Below are positions 11,401-24,530 of a stretch of 64,000 nt of DNA, piece by piece (position 1 is the first letter of the stretch; every line of letters begins with the position of its first letter). The DNA lies in the NCBI GenBank assembly GCA_013399875.1, contig VXAZ01000587.1:1596617-1660616 (forward strand), written 5' to 3'. This stretch comes from Gymnorhina tibicen (lineage: Eukaryota > Chordata > Aves > Passeriformes > Artamidae). The translations under genes were made by a program, and so were the position numbers. Below the pieces are notes generated by a model, which was not told the origin of the DNA, ran no database searches, and worked only from the letters and a program-made list of their open reading frames with translations.

Positions 11401-14400
11401 AGCCATTTTTTTAAGTATTTCAGGCAACAAGTCTAACACAACTTTCTGGGATTAATGCTTTTAAAAATGCGGGTGTCTTGGGCTTTTACTCAGGCTTCCC
11501 AAAACTCACAGTACTAAATTGAAAACCATAGAGATTGCTGTGAGCATTATTTCATTGTAGCCAAGGATCAGATCTGCCCTCTATTAATAATTAACCCACT
11601 CCTGAAATCCTCAAGGTGAGGATCCAGTGGCAGGCAAATGAGCATCAGATGGACAGAGATATTTGTACCATTATAGTGACAGAAATAAATCCTTTGAAAT
11701 ATTAACTTGACATGGCTCACAGTGCTACAGATTCTCACTGACTCAGCCCACAGTTAATAGATTTATCCCAACAGTAACATGTGCCAGAAGAAAAAGGAAA
11801 ATATCAACCAAATGATTTTAAAAATAAATAAGGCTTTGATTTTTAATAGTGCTAAAAGGCTTCAAATTCACACGTTGCTGCCCTCTCCACCCTCAGTACT
11901 GCTGGGTTCATAGAACTACCTCATACAAACTTTAGGCATACAATAAATATTTTAAAAAAACTCTACAGGGAATAATGTTTGTTCTGTCAGCGCTTCACGG
12001 ATTGTTTTGTGGCATCTACAAATAATGAATGATTAGAGCACAAACGAGAAAAATAATTGACTTTAAGGCATAAACAGCTGCACTTAATTCTGGAGGAGTG
12101 CCCAGAATTGCTGCTTTGAAATCCCTCTGCTTTTTCCACGATAAATATGTTACAGAATCATGAAACAAAGTCTGCAAACAAATTATTCCTCCTTATCTCC
12201 TATGTGTCATTCTCTTCTGCGTGTTTATTCTGCCCTGTTAGTCTGGCACTGTTGCCTAGGTGCAGTGCTGTATCACTCGGGTTTATGAAGTAATTACAGC
12301 TGGAAACAAGTTTTTTTAACCTGATTTACATCCTTCCAAAACCCCCGTAAATTCATAACAGCCTAAGCACTTCTGATTTAGCTCTGTGGCCACAGAAGGC
12401 ATTTTCTACCACACTGGGTTTGGACAGGAAGTCTCTAATCTGATAACCCAGTTATACCAAGTTATATATCCTGTGACAATAATCCGAGTGGCCCTCACAT
12501 TCCTTGCCTCATTTGTTTACATCCTTGAAATTTTCAGTCAAGCTGCTGTGTTGGAAGAATAACTGGTTCTGTCTGTTTTTCACAGGCTTTTTTAAAAGCT
12601 GAAAAAGGAGAAAATTTAATATCTAATATATTGCTACAGTCTCTACTGTAAACTTTTACTAAAATTAAATTAGATGATACAAGGAAAGGTCAGAATTGAA
12701 ATGGAGTCAATAAAAATCATTAGATTAACAGTGATCCTGAACTGAATCACCATCTCACTGATGCACCAAATTAATACAGCCAGTCACCAAACAAAATGAT
12801 TGTGCAGCACCGCCAGTGCTCACAAACCTGCAAATACTCTCCTGTAGAATTTAAGGAGGCACTGTCCATTTAAAACCTGTCCCAATGACATCACTCTACT
12901 TACAGCAATCAGTCCAAACAGTTGCATCTTTTTCAGTTTAAAAAGAGCCTGTTTTCTGCCTCAAAGGATGCATGAAGTCCTGGAGTCCCCACACGGCTAG
13001 CAGCTAGCTGATTTGCAGTTCTCTGGCACACCGAATTTGGTACAATATCTGTCATAATCGTGTTTATTTTAATGACACTTTCTCTGCCCTCAGGATGACC
13101 ATGGTATTTCTTTGAAGTTTAGGCATAAGGAAAAAGAAAAACTATCATGGCAAGTTTGAGGCAATGAGAGGAAAATGCACGCTGGGCTCACCCACCACAC
13201 ACCAAATCCCTCTCACTGAGAGAGGTGCTCACTCTGCCTTCACCTGCCACCACAAAAAGACTCGGACAAATACAGAAAAGTGTATTTATGCATCTCTCCG
13301 TAAGAGCTTTAACTTATTAGTCACCCTAACAGAGCAGTATCTTTTCAAATGGTCCCATTTCACAATAGTCAATAATCTAAAGCCAGACTTGAGTCAAAAC
13401 CAAAACCAAACCAAACTAATATCTAACCAGTATAATCCACTGAATGCAAAATTATTTGAAAATCAGCCCATAAGTTTTCAGTCTCATCCAGGCTTTAAAC
13501 TGAATCTACCCAAACCTCACAGATGCAAAAGAACACCAGGCAACTATCTCTCAAAGCATTTCACAGCACAGACTGTAAAAATATTTGGAGCCACAAGTCC
13601 ATTACATTGCAGACAGAGGTAGATAAAATTCTAGAAAGGAAGATCTTCCACAAGAGAGTAAATTAAAAAAATTTGGAATTGTAGAAGGTTTTGTCATGAG
13701 TCATATTGGCAAATCACCGAAACTTTTCATTACAAGAAGTTCAGTCGTCTGATATTTAAAGAATATTAAAACATTTTGTGGGTTATGATTACTAACACAG
13801 GATTGAAACACTATGATTACAACTTCTTGTAACTGAATGCAGTTTTAGAAGTTGAATCAGACAGTATTGTTTGACTTTGTTTAGACCTTTTGATATGACT
13901 GAATGAAAGTATCATTTCAATTTATCCCCAAACAAAATTTTGGTTTTTGCACTACACTGTTTTTCTTTCACTTTCCTGTTCAGAACAAGATTTCTGCTTT
14001 TTGACTACCTTTTTTTCTTTGTGGGGGTGGAAGAGCCATGGGAAATAATGATAAATTCCCTGAAACCAGGGAAATTTGGTATTAGAGGATGATTTTCATC
14101 TAAATATTCCAATAACTGCAGGTATTATGGCAACAATTACTTTCGTTCCTGTTTTCTAGTGTGCTGTCACAGTCCATTCCATTTTTTTCCCATTAGGAGC
14201 TTCCAAGCTAGGATGCTGTAGGAAGGAAGGCAATATAAAGCACACGGGAGCAGCTGCCAAGTCAATCTCGATCATTAAATCACACCCCTTGTCCCTACAA
14301 ACCTCGCCTTGCCCAGGGAAAGCACCACAGCACTACTGCTGGAGGGGAAGGGCAGGGCTGGCACACGCCGATAGAACAAGGACACTTCAGCCATCTCTGC

Positions 14401-17400
14401 TGATCACCCTGGCACCCAGCCGGGTGGGCACTCCTGTCCCTGGCACTTTGGATCTGAGGCAGGATCTGGAGCTCCTTTCCACCCAGCAGCTGCGGCCTCT
14501 CCACTGCTGCTCCCCTCCAAACACCTTCACCAGCGCCATCTCCAGGAGATGTCACCAGCAGGGACCAGTTTCGGGTGCTGCATGAGGTGCTACCCCTTCC
14601 AGATGAAGGAGTTCTCAGCTGCCTACAAAACTAATTCCCCTTTGCTTACGCCACGGATGTGCTCCCAGCACGTGTGTGCACCAAGAAGAAGAGTTCACTT
14701 CAAACATGTATATGCACCTAATTTTTTCACTAGATAATGACTTTATAATGCCAGTCCAGTTATGGGTTCAGTAACACACTAGCACATGTCTGGGGACTTG
14801 CTCTTAGCAATGGAAACACGCAGCAGCTTCTGCTTTAGCCCAGGTCATGGTTCTCGGGGAGACACAAAAGACCCTAAGCCACAACTCTGTGTCAGTGGAG
14901 ACCAGCAGAGTTTGCCTCTGGCCACCTTTCAGCTGAGAAGCCCCGGGCACTGCTGGAGTCTTGCTGCCCGCTCTCTTTGGCCGTGCTTCACAATCATCCA
15001 TTGAAACTTTGAGAACAGTCTGAACAAAAATGCATCTGGAAACAATGCCACCTGCACCTCTCTGCTGAATGTGGACAGGGGTTTGGTTCGTGATACAACA
15101 AAATATGACATAAAATCTTCTGAGATAAAAATCCTGTGGTTGGGGCCAACTGGAGAATGACGAGGCACCCCCAGCTAGGGCATTTCTGAATGGGTACTTA
15201 AATTTTATTTAAGTTCTGAAGACTCTCGTAGATAGGGAAAATAGGCTTGTTATTAGCTATAGAAAAAAATTGGGGCACATAGCTTTTCCACTAGGGAGAA
15301 TAAATTAGGTTAGTTTGCACTTTCTCTGCCTTCCAGACAATATGTTCTACAAGAAAACTGAGGATAATTTGTCTAGAATATATTATTCATATACAATTAG
15401 GATGTATTAAAATGATAATGTTGTTAGAGTCTAAGGATCTAAATAAAGTATGTAGGGAGATTTAATATCTTTTTATTAGACATCATATTTAGAAGAAAAC
15501 AAACAAGATTTCAGAAGCTCCAGACCTTCTCCAATGATCTGAGGAATTGTATGCCAAAAAAAGTCTGTCTGATCTTCCCTAACTATATCAGTTAGGCAAA
15601 TAAAAGATATTAACCTGCCTCATAAACCTTGCTTCACTTAAAATACTGAAAAATTGTGCTCACATGGGTTTATGCAAAGATATGGAAATGGCAAGAACAG
15701 AGAGAAGAAATAAGGTTAAGAGCAGGGATATTTTTCAAACAATTTATGCTAATATTCTCCTAAATTCCAACATGAGCTTCCAGCAAAGCTGTATTATTTT
15801 CAGTGAAACAAAATTACTCATGTGGAGTCTAAGCAAATTCAGTGACTTGGTTATTTCAAACAGGCTTTGTATTTTATGCTTCTAAAAGATTTCAATTGCC
15901 TGGTAAGTAAAACCAGCTGATTTAAGGGCACAGTGTATCACCCAGCCAGCCCTGCCTATAATACTTAGGTAATTACTCAAAACTGTTATTTATTCCTGCG
16001 AAGCAGTGGGGATGTACATAACTTCCTCTGAAGGAAGAAAGCAGCACAGCACTCGCCTGCTCCACCGAGCAGACTCTGCTCTCCCGAGAATCACTGACAT
16101 GTATCACCCCAAAGTAGCTGAGTTACTGTGAAGGACCACAACTTGGATGTTAACAACATTAAATATTGGATCCCTCAGAGCACTCCTCACAACGTCTGTG
16201 CTACCAATGGAGATGAATGTATAGCACAATATTTTTACATCAGCCTCAAATATAGAATGGTGAAGTTTAAGCATCAGCACACTTCTGGAAGCAAAAACAA
16301 CTCTACAGCCTAGTCAGATTTGGCATTTACAGCAAATATCATGTAAGCACCTTCAATAGGAACCATGAAGATGTTGCTCTATGCTACCACTAAGTTCATT
16401 CTGTGCTTGATTCTAAGGTACTGAGGGGTGGCTGGCTAGGGGCCAAAGTGCCACACTGCTTGGCTCGAGCAGGTATTTGTTGAAGACAGAATCCACAATG
16501 CACAAAGAAATGTCATTACTGTTTTTTCTGCAGTGCCTATGCATCTGGCTTCATTTGACTGATGCTTTAAAAAAACCCCGTTTCTCCTTCTTTAAATAGA
16601 GAGAATGTATCAGACCAGCAGTTCGAAGTATTTACGTTAATTGAACAATTTTAAGAAGAGCTTTACTATAAATAGCATTGCCGAAATAATCTGACTCAGT
16701 TGTCACTCACATAATAAGGATGTTCTTATTTATATTTTTTCCAGACATCTAAATTGCTGCCAATTCTGAAAGTGGTACTGATGGAAAGAGGAAAAGGAAA
16801 GGATTGTGTTAGAGGTGCATCAACAACAACATCACTATGTCCTATTAGAAAATGATTAATTTGGAAGATTTGCAATCAATTTAAGTAGGGTAGAACCCAG
16901 GGAAATTCTGGTTCTTCTGCAGTCAAATCTTGATGTTCACCAAGCTTGTTATGGATTCAAATCAAGGCCACCTGGCTTGGCTCCTCCTGAGCTCCTCCAG
17001 AAAGCTCCAGTCTTGTCAGTTCAGAAATTTTGCATTTAATGCCCACCTTTAGCACCAACCTGACCAGCAGCACCTGTGTGCATGACCCTCACTATCTGCA
17101 ACAGAAAGTTACTGTTTAAAGACCATCCCTCAATTCAGCATTAACAAAGTGCACATTTTCAATCAGGCTTCTTAACAAGCCCCTGAAATGCTGCCAGGCC
17201 TTCTAATCCAGCAGCAAGTCTTGTCAAAACACGGTGACTTTGGACCAAAAAACCCCCATCGGGCCCCCGAATGGGCTCCTTTGGCTGGCACGGACGACCG
17301 AGTACTTCTAGTTGACAAAAAGGGGGGAGGCAGAGAAATCCCACCAACACAAATTATTGAAACCCACACAAGTGCAAAAATTCAAGCTGGTGTGGGAGCA

Positions 17401-18101
17401 GGCCCCAAATGGAGCCACGGAGATGAAAGAACTGCCCCGAATGAGCTCGCAGTGCACGGGATGTGCTCGGAGGCAGGACGGCCGAACAGCGCGTTCCAGC
17501 CGTGCCCCAGGCTGGGCGTGCACGTCAGCACGGGAGACTGAGAGAGCAAAGGCCACAAATCAAGCATTAAATACTGAAAACAAACTTCTTTTCTTCCTCC
17601 ATCTTTCAGGCATGTCTGGAAATAGCTGGAAATAAACCAAAAAAAAAAAAAAAAGAAAAAGGCTGGAAGCAAAGGCAGAAGGATGTTGGAATTAGGCAGC
17701 ACAGCCCTGAGATGCATGCACAGACTGCACATGGGACCATGGAATGCTGGGTTTAAGCTGCACAGATTATTTCTGACAGGCATAGAAATAGTCTGTAGTG
17801 CAAATTGTATGGGATGGAAGGATTTAAAGGCGCTGTCTGGGTCAGGGAACACACGCTCATGAACACCACTGACCCCAGGCTTCAGCTCAGAAGGACCCTG
17901 CAGTTCCAGCAGTAGAACAGCCTCCCTCAGGCTTATAAAAAAGCTCCTGTTGCTAAGTGCAGGCTTGCTGGCAGCCATCTATATGCACTATTTGCCAAAA
18001 GGTGCCTTTTCCTCTTTTGACTTATTCAAACTTCTGTAAATTAACAGCTAAAAATGCCCTGCTTTTCACAGGTTTTAATTAAGATTGCTTTCTCCCTGCA
18101 G
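8478..18101. other. Long stretch without a supported gene
   Basis: About 9.6 kb of mostly AT-rich DNA, read here as intron or intergenic sequence. There is a CpG-richer segment at about 17400-17540 and a run of sixteen A at 17639-17654. An acceptor-like tract before about 11166 opens onto some 76 codons ending in a stop, but overlapping frames are also open and the composition is not convincing. No CR1, LTR or DNA-transposon remnant is recognisable by eye. Confidence 0.45.
17639..17654. repeat. Poly(A) run, 16 A
   Basis: Sixteen consecutive A bases, then g and five more A. An aataaa lies only a few bases upstream, too close for a normal polyadenylation signal, and no processed transcript is recognisable in front of it. 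It is treated as a simple homopolymer. Confidence 0.9.
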
Positions 18102-18150
18102 GAAGAGAAATACTGAAAATAGCCTGAAAAATGGGTCCCCTTGTTGCCAG
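18102..18150 (+). CDS. Candidate 49-bp exon, plus strand, unidentified
   Basis: A near-ideal acceptor (gctttctccctgcag) and a near-ideal donor (tgccag, then gtgagt) flank 49 bases. One frame is open: one base plus 16 codons, beginning KRNTENSLKNG, ending in phase 0. The other two frames contain stops. The end phase fits the phase-0 start of the candidate at 20324-20362, 2.2 kb downstream. It could equally be an exon of a non-coding RNA. I do not recognise the peptide. The splice sites are the main evidence. Confidence 0.33.
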
Positions 18151-20303
18151 GTGAGTTTCTCCAACACACCCAGCCTTGCTAATGAAGTGAAACTCCCATC
18201 TTCACTTCAGGTGGTAGCTAATTAGTATATTTTCTTAATTAAAATGCTTTTCCTATCGAGGTATTCTTCAAAAAGGCCAAGGAGGGCATTTTGTTGCTAT
18301 GACCACTTAGAATCAAAATGTCTTATTAGAGGAAGGGGACATCTGCTCTGGGTTTCAAAATCTCCTAGAAACTTGCTGGGAACACTGTGTGCAAGTCCAC
18401 AACGCCGACTGAACTGATTCAAACACCACGTAAGAGCTTCAGGACCAAAAGGTTTAACCCACGGAGGGCTAAAAGCTCAGCTCACAAACCATTCCACGGG
18501 AGAGGTGCCACTTGAGCTGAGTACGTGGTGTGTAACCAAGCACGGTCTGTGAGTCCTTGATTCTATTGTCACACACCAGTTCAGGGCCATTTACTTTAAT
18601 TTCTGCTTAAAAATAGATTTAAGCCCTCAAAAGTTTCTGACTTTCCTTTCAAACTGACCAAACTTTCACTGATTTTAACATCTACAGATCCTTAAATAGT
18701 AACTGGTTCCAAATGGATTTCATGGCTTTGTAATTAGCATGTTACCAGAGCTCTTATAAATGTTGTTAAAATTGCCACAGGTCTTTAAAAATCCAGATGG
18801 TGTGTTTTGGCAGCCAGGCTGTTTGCTTGACCAGCCTGTTTGGCATCTCTGTTCTACTGATCGTAGTTCTTGGTTAGGACTTTCAGCAGAATGCATTTAA
18901 AGGTTGGGAGAGGTGGGAAGGGGTTGCATTGGGGGGTCACTGAAATAAAGGCTGAAAGAGGATGATGGTTTGGTATATTTTTACTTCATACATCTTCTGG
19001 ATCTTCAGTGACTATTCCCCTTCCTCCTTTTCTCTCTGGAAAAACTGTGTACAGAGCTATCCTCAAACTTTCAGCTGAGCACAAAAAATAAAAAGATGTG
19101 AACGCCAGCATTTTGAGTCATTTGTAGGAAGAAATATATCAGCTTTTCCCCTTTTTTTCATTTTCCTGTCAGTGGTGTTCAGATAACATAGAAACTCAAG
19201 CCTCTCAAATGCTGCAAGTTGAAAGTACGTTGAAAGCATCTCATTCTGCTTTTACCAAGTCTGAATCTCTCTCTGATTCGTGCAGAATGGGAAGTAGGAG
19301 AATGACACTCAGCTTCCATCTGTCTCATTGTATCTGAGAGTGCAGAAAGGAGCTGTCACACCAGCAGCTCTCCATCACAGCACTGAGCTGGGGTCACAGC
19401 CGTCTTTCACCTATTAAAGATAATTCCAGGCTTTGTCTGCAGTGTGGAGTGTTTCCTTCCCCTTTCTTTTTAGGTGTAATGTATAACCTTGTCAAAGAGC
19501 TAAATATACTGCAAGTTCTCACAAGAAACAGAGACGTGTCAGGGACTGAATCTTTTCACACTGACTTTATAATCAGTTTCCGTTTTTGGGGGGGTTTTTT
19601 ATAACAATTTCATGACTTGCAGAAGCAGTTAATTTTCCCCTCTTGTACAGTAGCTCAGGGTTGTGAATCAATTTGTTCTTGCACAGACATAGGTGAAATT
19701 ACAGCTCTACTGAAAAATCCTACTTCACTGGGAGTTTGTGACTGACATCTTGCAGTCAAAGGCAGAAGATGTGAATTCCCTTGAACATTAAAATATGAGA
19801 GGATTTGTTTAATTCCAAATGTATTAAAAACCTTGCCATTCATGAAAGGTTTACTGACCTGACCCATGATAGGAAAGCACTGTTGAAAAATGGGTATCTT
19901 CAAAATAGAAATGCCAGATTTCTAGGGAGAAATTCATAGTTCTGTCACAGATCAAGAAGTGAATTATCTCTTAGAAGGCAATGTTACGGTTTTTTAAAGG
20001 GAAACTTGTTAATTGCAACAAAACATAGACAAAGTTGTAATCAGGATCCTGAGCAACTGCCTTTCACCCTCAGTCCTGGCAGAACGCTGGTGAATTTTTG
20101 CAAGAGGAACTGAGAGACTGTTAAACTGAGCCTCCCATGCTCCCAGGCCTGCTCAGTGGGAAGTCTGGGAAATAACAAGAGGTCTGAGGGGCTGTCAGCC
20201 CTTCAGGATCCCTGCAGCAGGTGGGAAGCTCTGCATTCCATGACAGAAATGTAGCTTGCAAACACGATACTCAGGTCATCCCATGGTGATGCCCCAAATT
20301 GCC

Positions 20304-20321
20304 TTTTTTTTTTTTTTTTTT
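20304..20321. repeat. Poly(T) run, 18 T
   Basis: Eighteen T bases directly precede tag and the candidate exon at 20324. The run would serve as an unusually long polypyrimidine tract. It is also the longest homopolymer in the window and a likely site of length variation or sequencing error. Confidence 0.95.
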
Positions 20322-20323
20322 AG

Positions 20324-20362
20324 ATTGAGGATTTGAAATTTGCATTTGAAGCATACAGTCAG
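20324..20362 (+). CDS. Candidate 39-bp exon, plus strand, unidentified
   Basis: An 18-T tract ending in tag is followed by 39 bases and a consensus donor (cagtcag, then gtgagt). The first frame is fully open and reads IEDLKFAFEAYSQ: 13 codons, phase 0 at both ends, with a helical, strongly protein-like composition. It joins in phase to the candidate exon upstream at 18102-18150 and also to the one at 43346-43389. The string loosely recalls an EF-hand or coiled-coil helix, but 13 residues cannot identify a family. A 39-base open stretch is easily produced by chance; the composition and donor raise it above background. Confidence 0.35.
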
Positions 20363-21697
20363 GTGAGTCTCCTGACTCAGCAGGGAATGAGATGTGGGAA
20401 AGAGACAACATTGGAGGATATGAGGGGTCTATAAAACCTGGCTCTGCACAGTAAAGGTGGGGGGAAATTGCCTGTTCCAAGTATGTGTTCCAGTGCCAGA
20501 GCTGGTGCTCAAGAAGTGAACCTCTCAGACCCATGTTCAAAACAAAGGAAAACATGGGGAGCAGAGAGAGTTTTTAAGGTCAAGCCTCACATTCTTGTTA
20601 TGAAGTCACATTTCACATTTACTACAGAAGCCTTCTATTTCCTAAATTCATTCCTTGCTCCTCCTTTCTTCTTCATTATCTTCTCACGTAATTCTGCAAC
20701 ATAATCCTGCCACAGTGTTCCAAAGAATTTGCATTTGAACTATGTAGTCATGCATAAGGCGCTCTGTGCTAGCTGTGTGCTACATCTGTGCTGTGTAGCA
20801 GCAGCCCTCCCTAGAACAGGGTTTCAGAACCATGGCAGCAGTAGCAAGGAGCTGGCTCCTCTCGGAACTCACAGGAACCGTGCAGCAGCTGAGTGAGAGC
20901 ACTCGAGGATACGGCGCTGGATGAGGAGCGTGTGCCTGCCTGGCACCACCTGTCGTGTCACAGCAAATGTGTCTCCTCAAGCTCTGAGCTGCTCCAAGCC
21001 CTGGGCACAGCAGGGGTGTTTCTGTTCAAGGGCAGACACCTCCTGCTCTGCAGCAGCTTCGTGATCCCGCAGGCGCTGCTGAACGCCTTAGCGCGTGATT
21101 GCTGTGACATCTCCGTCACTCAGCCACGGAGAAGCAGGTGGGCAGAGCCCAGGACACCCAGTCTACATAACCAAAACTGTGCACAGAGATGCGAATCATG
21201 CAGTGATCAGCTGGCTTTGTGCATTCCAGAGCCCTCTCTTGTCAGCAGGCCCCTTGGGCAAGGAGCCATGCGAACAGATACAGGCTCCAGCCACGACTGG
21301 GACAGGGCCTCGGTACTAATCTTATATTAAAAAATAAGTTACTGCTTCCTAGGAGAGGGGTCCTTATTAATGAAAGTTGCAGAAAGCTCTCGATCTAGAC
21401 CCTTCCTAGAAATTCAGGATCTACTAGAAATAGGGAGCCGCTGCCTCTGGGATGTCCATCACACGACACTGCAGCTTGTGTTCATACTGGCATGACCTCG
21501 AAAGACTTCAGTGCCACTGCTGTGGCATCCCTGTGCTGCTCTGCTAGACAGGAATCACCTGGAAAAGCCGTTCTGTTGAGCACACACCGAAAGCGAGCGT
21601 GGGCCTGGTCCCGCATGCCGCGTCCCCGAGTGCCCCGCGTCCCTGAGCGCCCTGTGTCCCCGGCACACCTCTGTGCCAAGGGTGCCCTGGACAACGG

Positions 21698-22007
21698 CCT
21701 GCTCGGGACCTGCTCGGGAGCTGCTCGAGGCCTGCTCGGGGGCTGCTCAGGAGCTGCTCGAGGCCTGCTCGGGGCCTGCTCGAGGCCTGCTCGGGAGCTG
21801 CTCGAGGCCTGCTCGGGGGCTGCCGGGGGCTGCTCAGGAGCTGCCCGGGGCCTGCTCAGGAGCTGCCCGGGGGCTGCCCAGGGCCTGCTCGGGAGCTGCT
21901 CGGGNTCGGGGCCTGCTCGGGGGCTGCTCGGGGGCTGCTCGAGGCCTGCTCGGGGCCTGCTCAGGGGCTGCTCGCGGCCTGCTCGGGGCCTGCTTGGGAG
22001 CTGCTCC
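21698..22007. repeat. 11-bp GC-rich minisatellite, about 28 degenerate copies
   Basis: Copies of an 11-base unit near cctgctcgggg run head to tail for about 310 bases. Variants alternate (cctgctcgggg, gctgctcgagg, gctgctcagga), and some copies have lost bases. Three units make 33 bases, so reading frames repeat every 11 residues and are open on both strands without implying coding. The plus strand carries closely spaced runs of four or five G with six- to seven-base spacers, a pattern that could form G-quadruplexes. An undetermined base (n) at 21905 sits inside the array, consistent with difficulty in assembling it. Confidence 0.95.
21905..21905. other. Ambiguous base (N) inside the minisatellite
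   Basis: The only undetermined base in the window. On both sides the unit phase is disturbed (cggg, n, tcgggg), so it probably marks an unresolved join or a collapsed number of copies rather than a simple substitution. Confidence 0.95.
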
Positions 22008-22085
22008 CCGCCTCCCGCACGGCCACCGGCCCCTCTGCCTTTGGCCCGCAGTTCTGTCCTTGGCTCCCGCACGCGACACTGCTTC

Positions 22086-24530
22086 CAACACTGCTCTAAC
22101 ACCGCTTCCCACCTGCTCAGGGCAATCTCCAACCCCGTCTGTGTCCCTGCATCGTCCCGGCTTGGTTTGGGTAAGTTGTGGATCTTGTTGAAAACTGTGC
22201 TGATCAGAACATTTACAAAGATCGGGCCTTACATCTCTGTCTGTGAGGAGAGGTTCTTGCCAAGGTGTTTCAAGGGCGCTGTGTAAAGCTCATTCACTGA
22301 GTGCTTTAGGACTATTTGAAAAACTCTCTATCTACAATTAGAAGTGAGAAATAGTTTTTAAAACTCCAGTGGAAGTCAGGTGCAGCAGACCCCCACCCAC
22401 AAAGCCTGTACACTTAAATGTAGTTGACACCTTTATAAATCACTTAACAGAAAAAAACAAAACTATCATGGAAAAACACACAAAAACCTGAAATATTTCA
22501 GTAACTTATAGTTCACATTTGTATAAAAATTGCAGGCTATTCCCTGGCATTTCTCAAATGCAGATTGAAGACTACACCACACAACAAATGCAAAAAAAAA
22601 AAAGAAAAAGCATATCGTAACCTAAACTTTCCCTGTTGGAGTGTGTAATTTTAAAATTCACCACTGAAAGAATTTTCCTAGAGGATCTCCAAGGATTACA
22701 CCAGTATGCTTTGATAATATCATAATCAATGTTTGTAATGAAAAACACATTATTCTGTTTTCTTCTTGAAGGAAGAGAATCATATTTAAAAGTGTGTCTT
22801 TTATCTTCATGTTTGAAATTAATAAAATCAGCATTTATCAGGAATCCTAAAGGCACTGCTTTCACACAAAATCTGAAGTCACAATTTACAGATGATACAT
22901 CTGTTAATTGGAAGTTCTATTTTTGACAGATGTTCGATATGTATTAATGATCTGGTGCTTTGACTAATCCAGCCAAATCAACAGCTTTAGATGGAATTCA
23001 AAGGCTATTTCAGGGATCTCTGCCAACATTTATGTCACTGGATTAAAAAAAAAGAAAACCAAAAACACGGCAGAATCCTGTCTCCCATCCTCATAAATTT
23101 AAGTGTACAGAAAGTAAAATATGAATTGTCACACTCTTTGCATAATCAAGCTGACCAGAGCTACATTGAATAAATAAATAAGTGGACAAAATACAGCTAA
23201 TGTTATTGCCCATGGGTTCAATATTTACCAGTTTATGTACCATCTGAGCTGTTTCCTGTAATCAGCCAGGCACATGGCACTTTCATTCTCAAGAGACATC
23301 ATCACCATGACAACTTTATCAGAATAAATTATGAAACACAACACTTGGGGCACACAGAATGTGGGCACAGGTTTGGAATATTATTTTGTTAGTTATTCTT
23401 TTAACAACGCTCCAAGTGCCCACTGGAGAAGAGGAAATTAAAAAACCCCTACAAACCATGCCTATCAAAATAACAATAAAAATGTAAAAACTTTGCAAAA
23501 AGGGAAGGAATAAAGTCATTAGGCTGAAAAATGGGCAATCAAAGGAGCTATTGCGCTCGGCAGATGGAAAAGCAGCAGGTGCCATAGTGCGATGGGACCT
23601 TGCTTCCCATCATGCACACTCTACAATGATGCAGCCTGACAGGGAAGGGAATTAATGTGTCGGAGCAGGTACTTTCTGTCCATTAGCTGATTCTCAGTAC
23701 AGCCACACAGACTGCTGCCTCTGCCTGCTCCTTGAGAAAAGGACTAACAAGCCACCGCTGCCACCGTTGCCAGCGGAAGGACGGCGCTGCGTGACCTGGC
23801 TGTCACCGTCCCAGATTAACGGCGTAAAAGGGACCAAGTAAACATTTCTGCACCTCAGACTGGGATTAGAGATTTCAGCCTATGAATAAATTATTTGAAT
23901 GCAGATGTTTGGAATACATTAAGGTAAAGCATATTGGACAGGCTCCACTGGGGGGAAATGCTGATGAATAGAATTTCCAAGCCCATATTAACTCTGGCAA
24001 ACAACAAAAGCAGTGTGCAGAGCCCGATAACACACCCACACCTATTCTTTATCTGGGAAAATCCCTTGTTACACGAAGGACAATTTATGTACTGTAAGCT
24101 CCATTACTCTGGTGGCCCACGATACGTCACTGTATTCTGGCTGGTTTGCATTCCTCATTTCCATCACAAATGACAGAAAATATGACCATAGAAATAAAAA
24201 CCAAATCAACACAGAGAGTCTTGAGAGGTTTCAATTTGTTCAAGTCAGTCAGTCCCCTTCATTGGCCATCTGTCCTTTTTGCTGCTGAGTTCAAGGATGT
24301 CTAGAATGATAAGTACAAGAATTACTTCTGGCAGCAACACAATGACACACTTTGAGGTCCTTGCTTCTGACACAGCATTTCCAGAGAGGCAAAGAAGTAC
24401 CAAGCTTGCCCCAACTGAAACAAATTGCAAATTTATTTCCACAAATAAAAGGAATCTCTAGGAGGGCTCCGTTAGAATTGTTCAGTGACTACAAGAATGA
24501 AAATTGAAGTATGTCCTCTGCGGTATTTAC
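22086..24530. other. Non-coding DNA
   Basis: AT-rich after about 22250. A plus-strand acceptor/donor pair at about 22121-22170 flanks 50 bases open in all frames, which reflects GC-rich spill-over from the repeat block and is not called. A small CpG cluster lies at about 23750-23830. No interspersed repeat is recognised. Confidence 0.5.
22592..22603. repeat. Poly(A) run, 12 A
   Basis: Twelve A, then g and five A, in AT-rich non-coding DNA. No associated retroposon is recognisable. Confidence 0.9.

Larger units (their letters stand above)
18151..21589. other. Non-coding DNA between plus-strand exon candidates and the GC block
   Basis: Apart from the candidate exon and T run at 20.3 kb, no gene or repeat is supported. 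The segment 20860-21320 is somewhat richer in GC and CpG, with several overlapping open frames on the plus strand. None shows a consistent protein-like composition. Confidence 0.5.
21590..22085. other. GC- and CpG-rich block containing a minisatellite
   Basis: Composition switches from about even to strongly GC-rich, with many CpG, between roughly 21590 and 22085. Most of the block is the 11-bp minisatellite; the edges (ccgcgtccccgagtgccc near 21620 and the C-rich stretch near 22010-22080) are GC-rich on their own. It could be a CpG island or simply repeat-driven. Confidence 0.5.

Noticed and set aside
11165..11401. Plus-strand terminal-exon-like frame after a pyrimidine-rich tract
   Set aside because: A second overlapping plus frame is equally open, the composition is not protein-like in its second half (VFFCLVQH), and no partner exon was found.
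17641..17660. Poly(A) tail of a processed pseudogene
   Set aside because: The aataaa is only four bases before the A run, and nothing upstream resembles a spliced transcript. No target-site duplication is visible.
17382..17978. 198-codon open frame on the minus strand
   Set aside because: It reads through the poly(A) run as a string of phenylalanines, has no splice or start context, and its composition changes along its length. It is likely accidental in a GC-richer stretch.
21482..22286. Long open frames on both strands across the GC minisatellite (216 and 264 codons)
   Set aside because: They result from a stop-free 11-bp unit that is open on both strands. Residues simply repeat every 11 positions and the frames cross an N.
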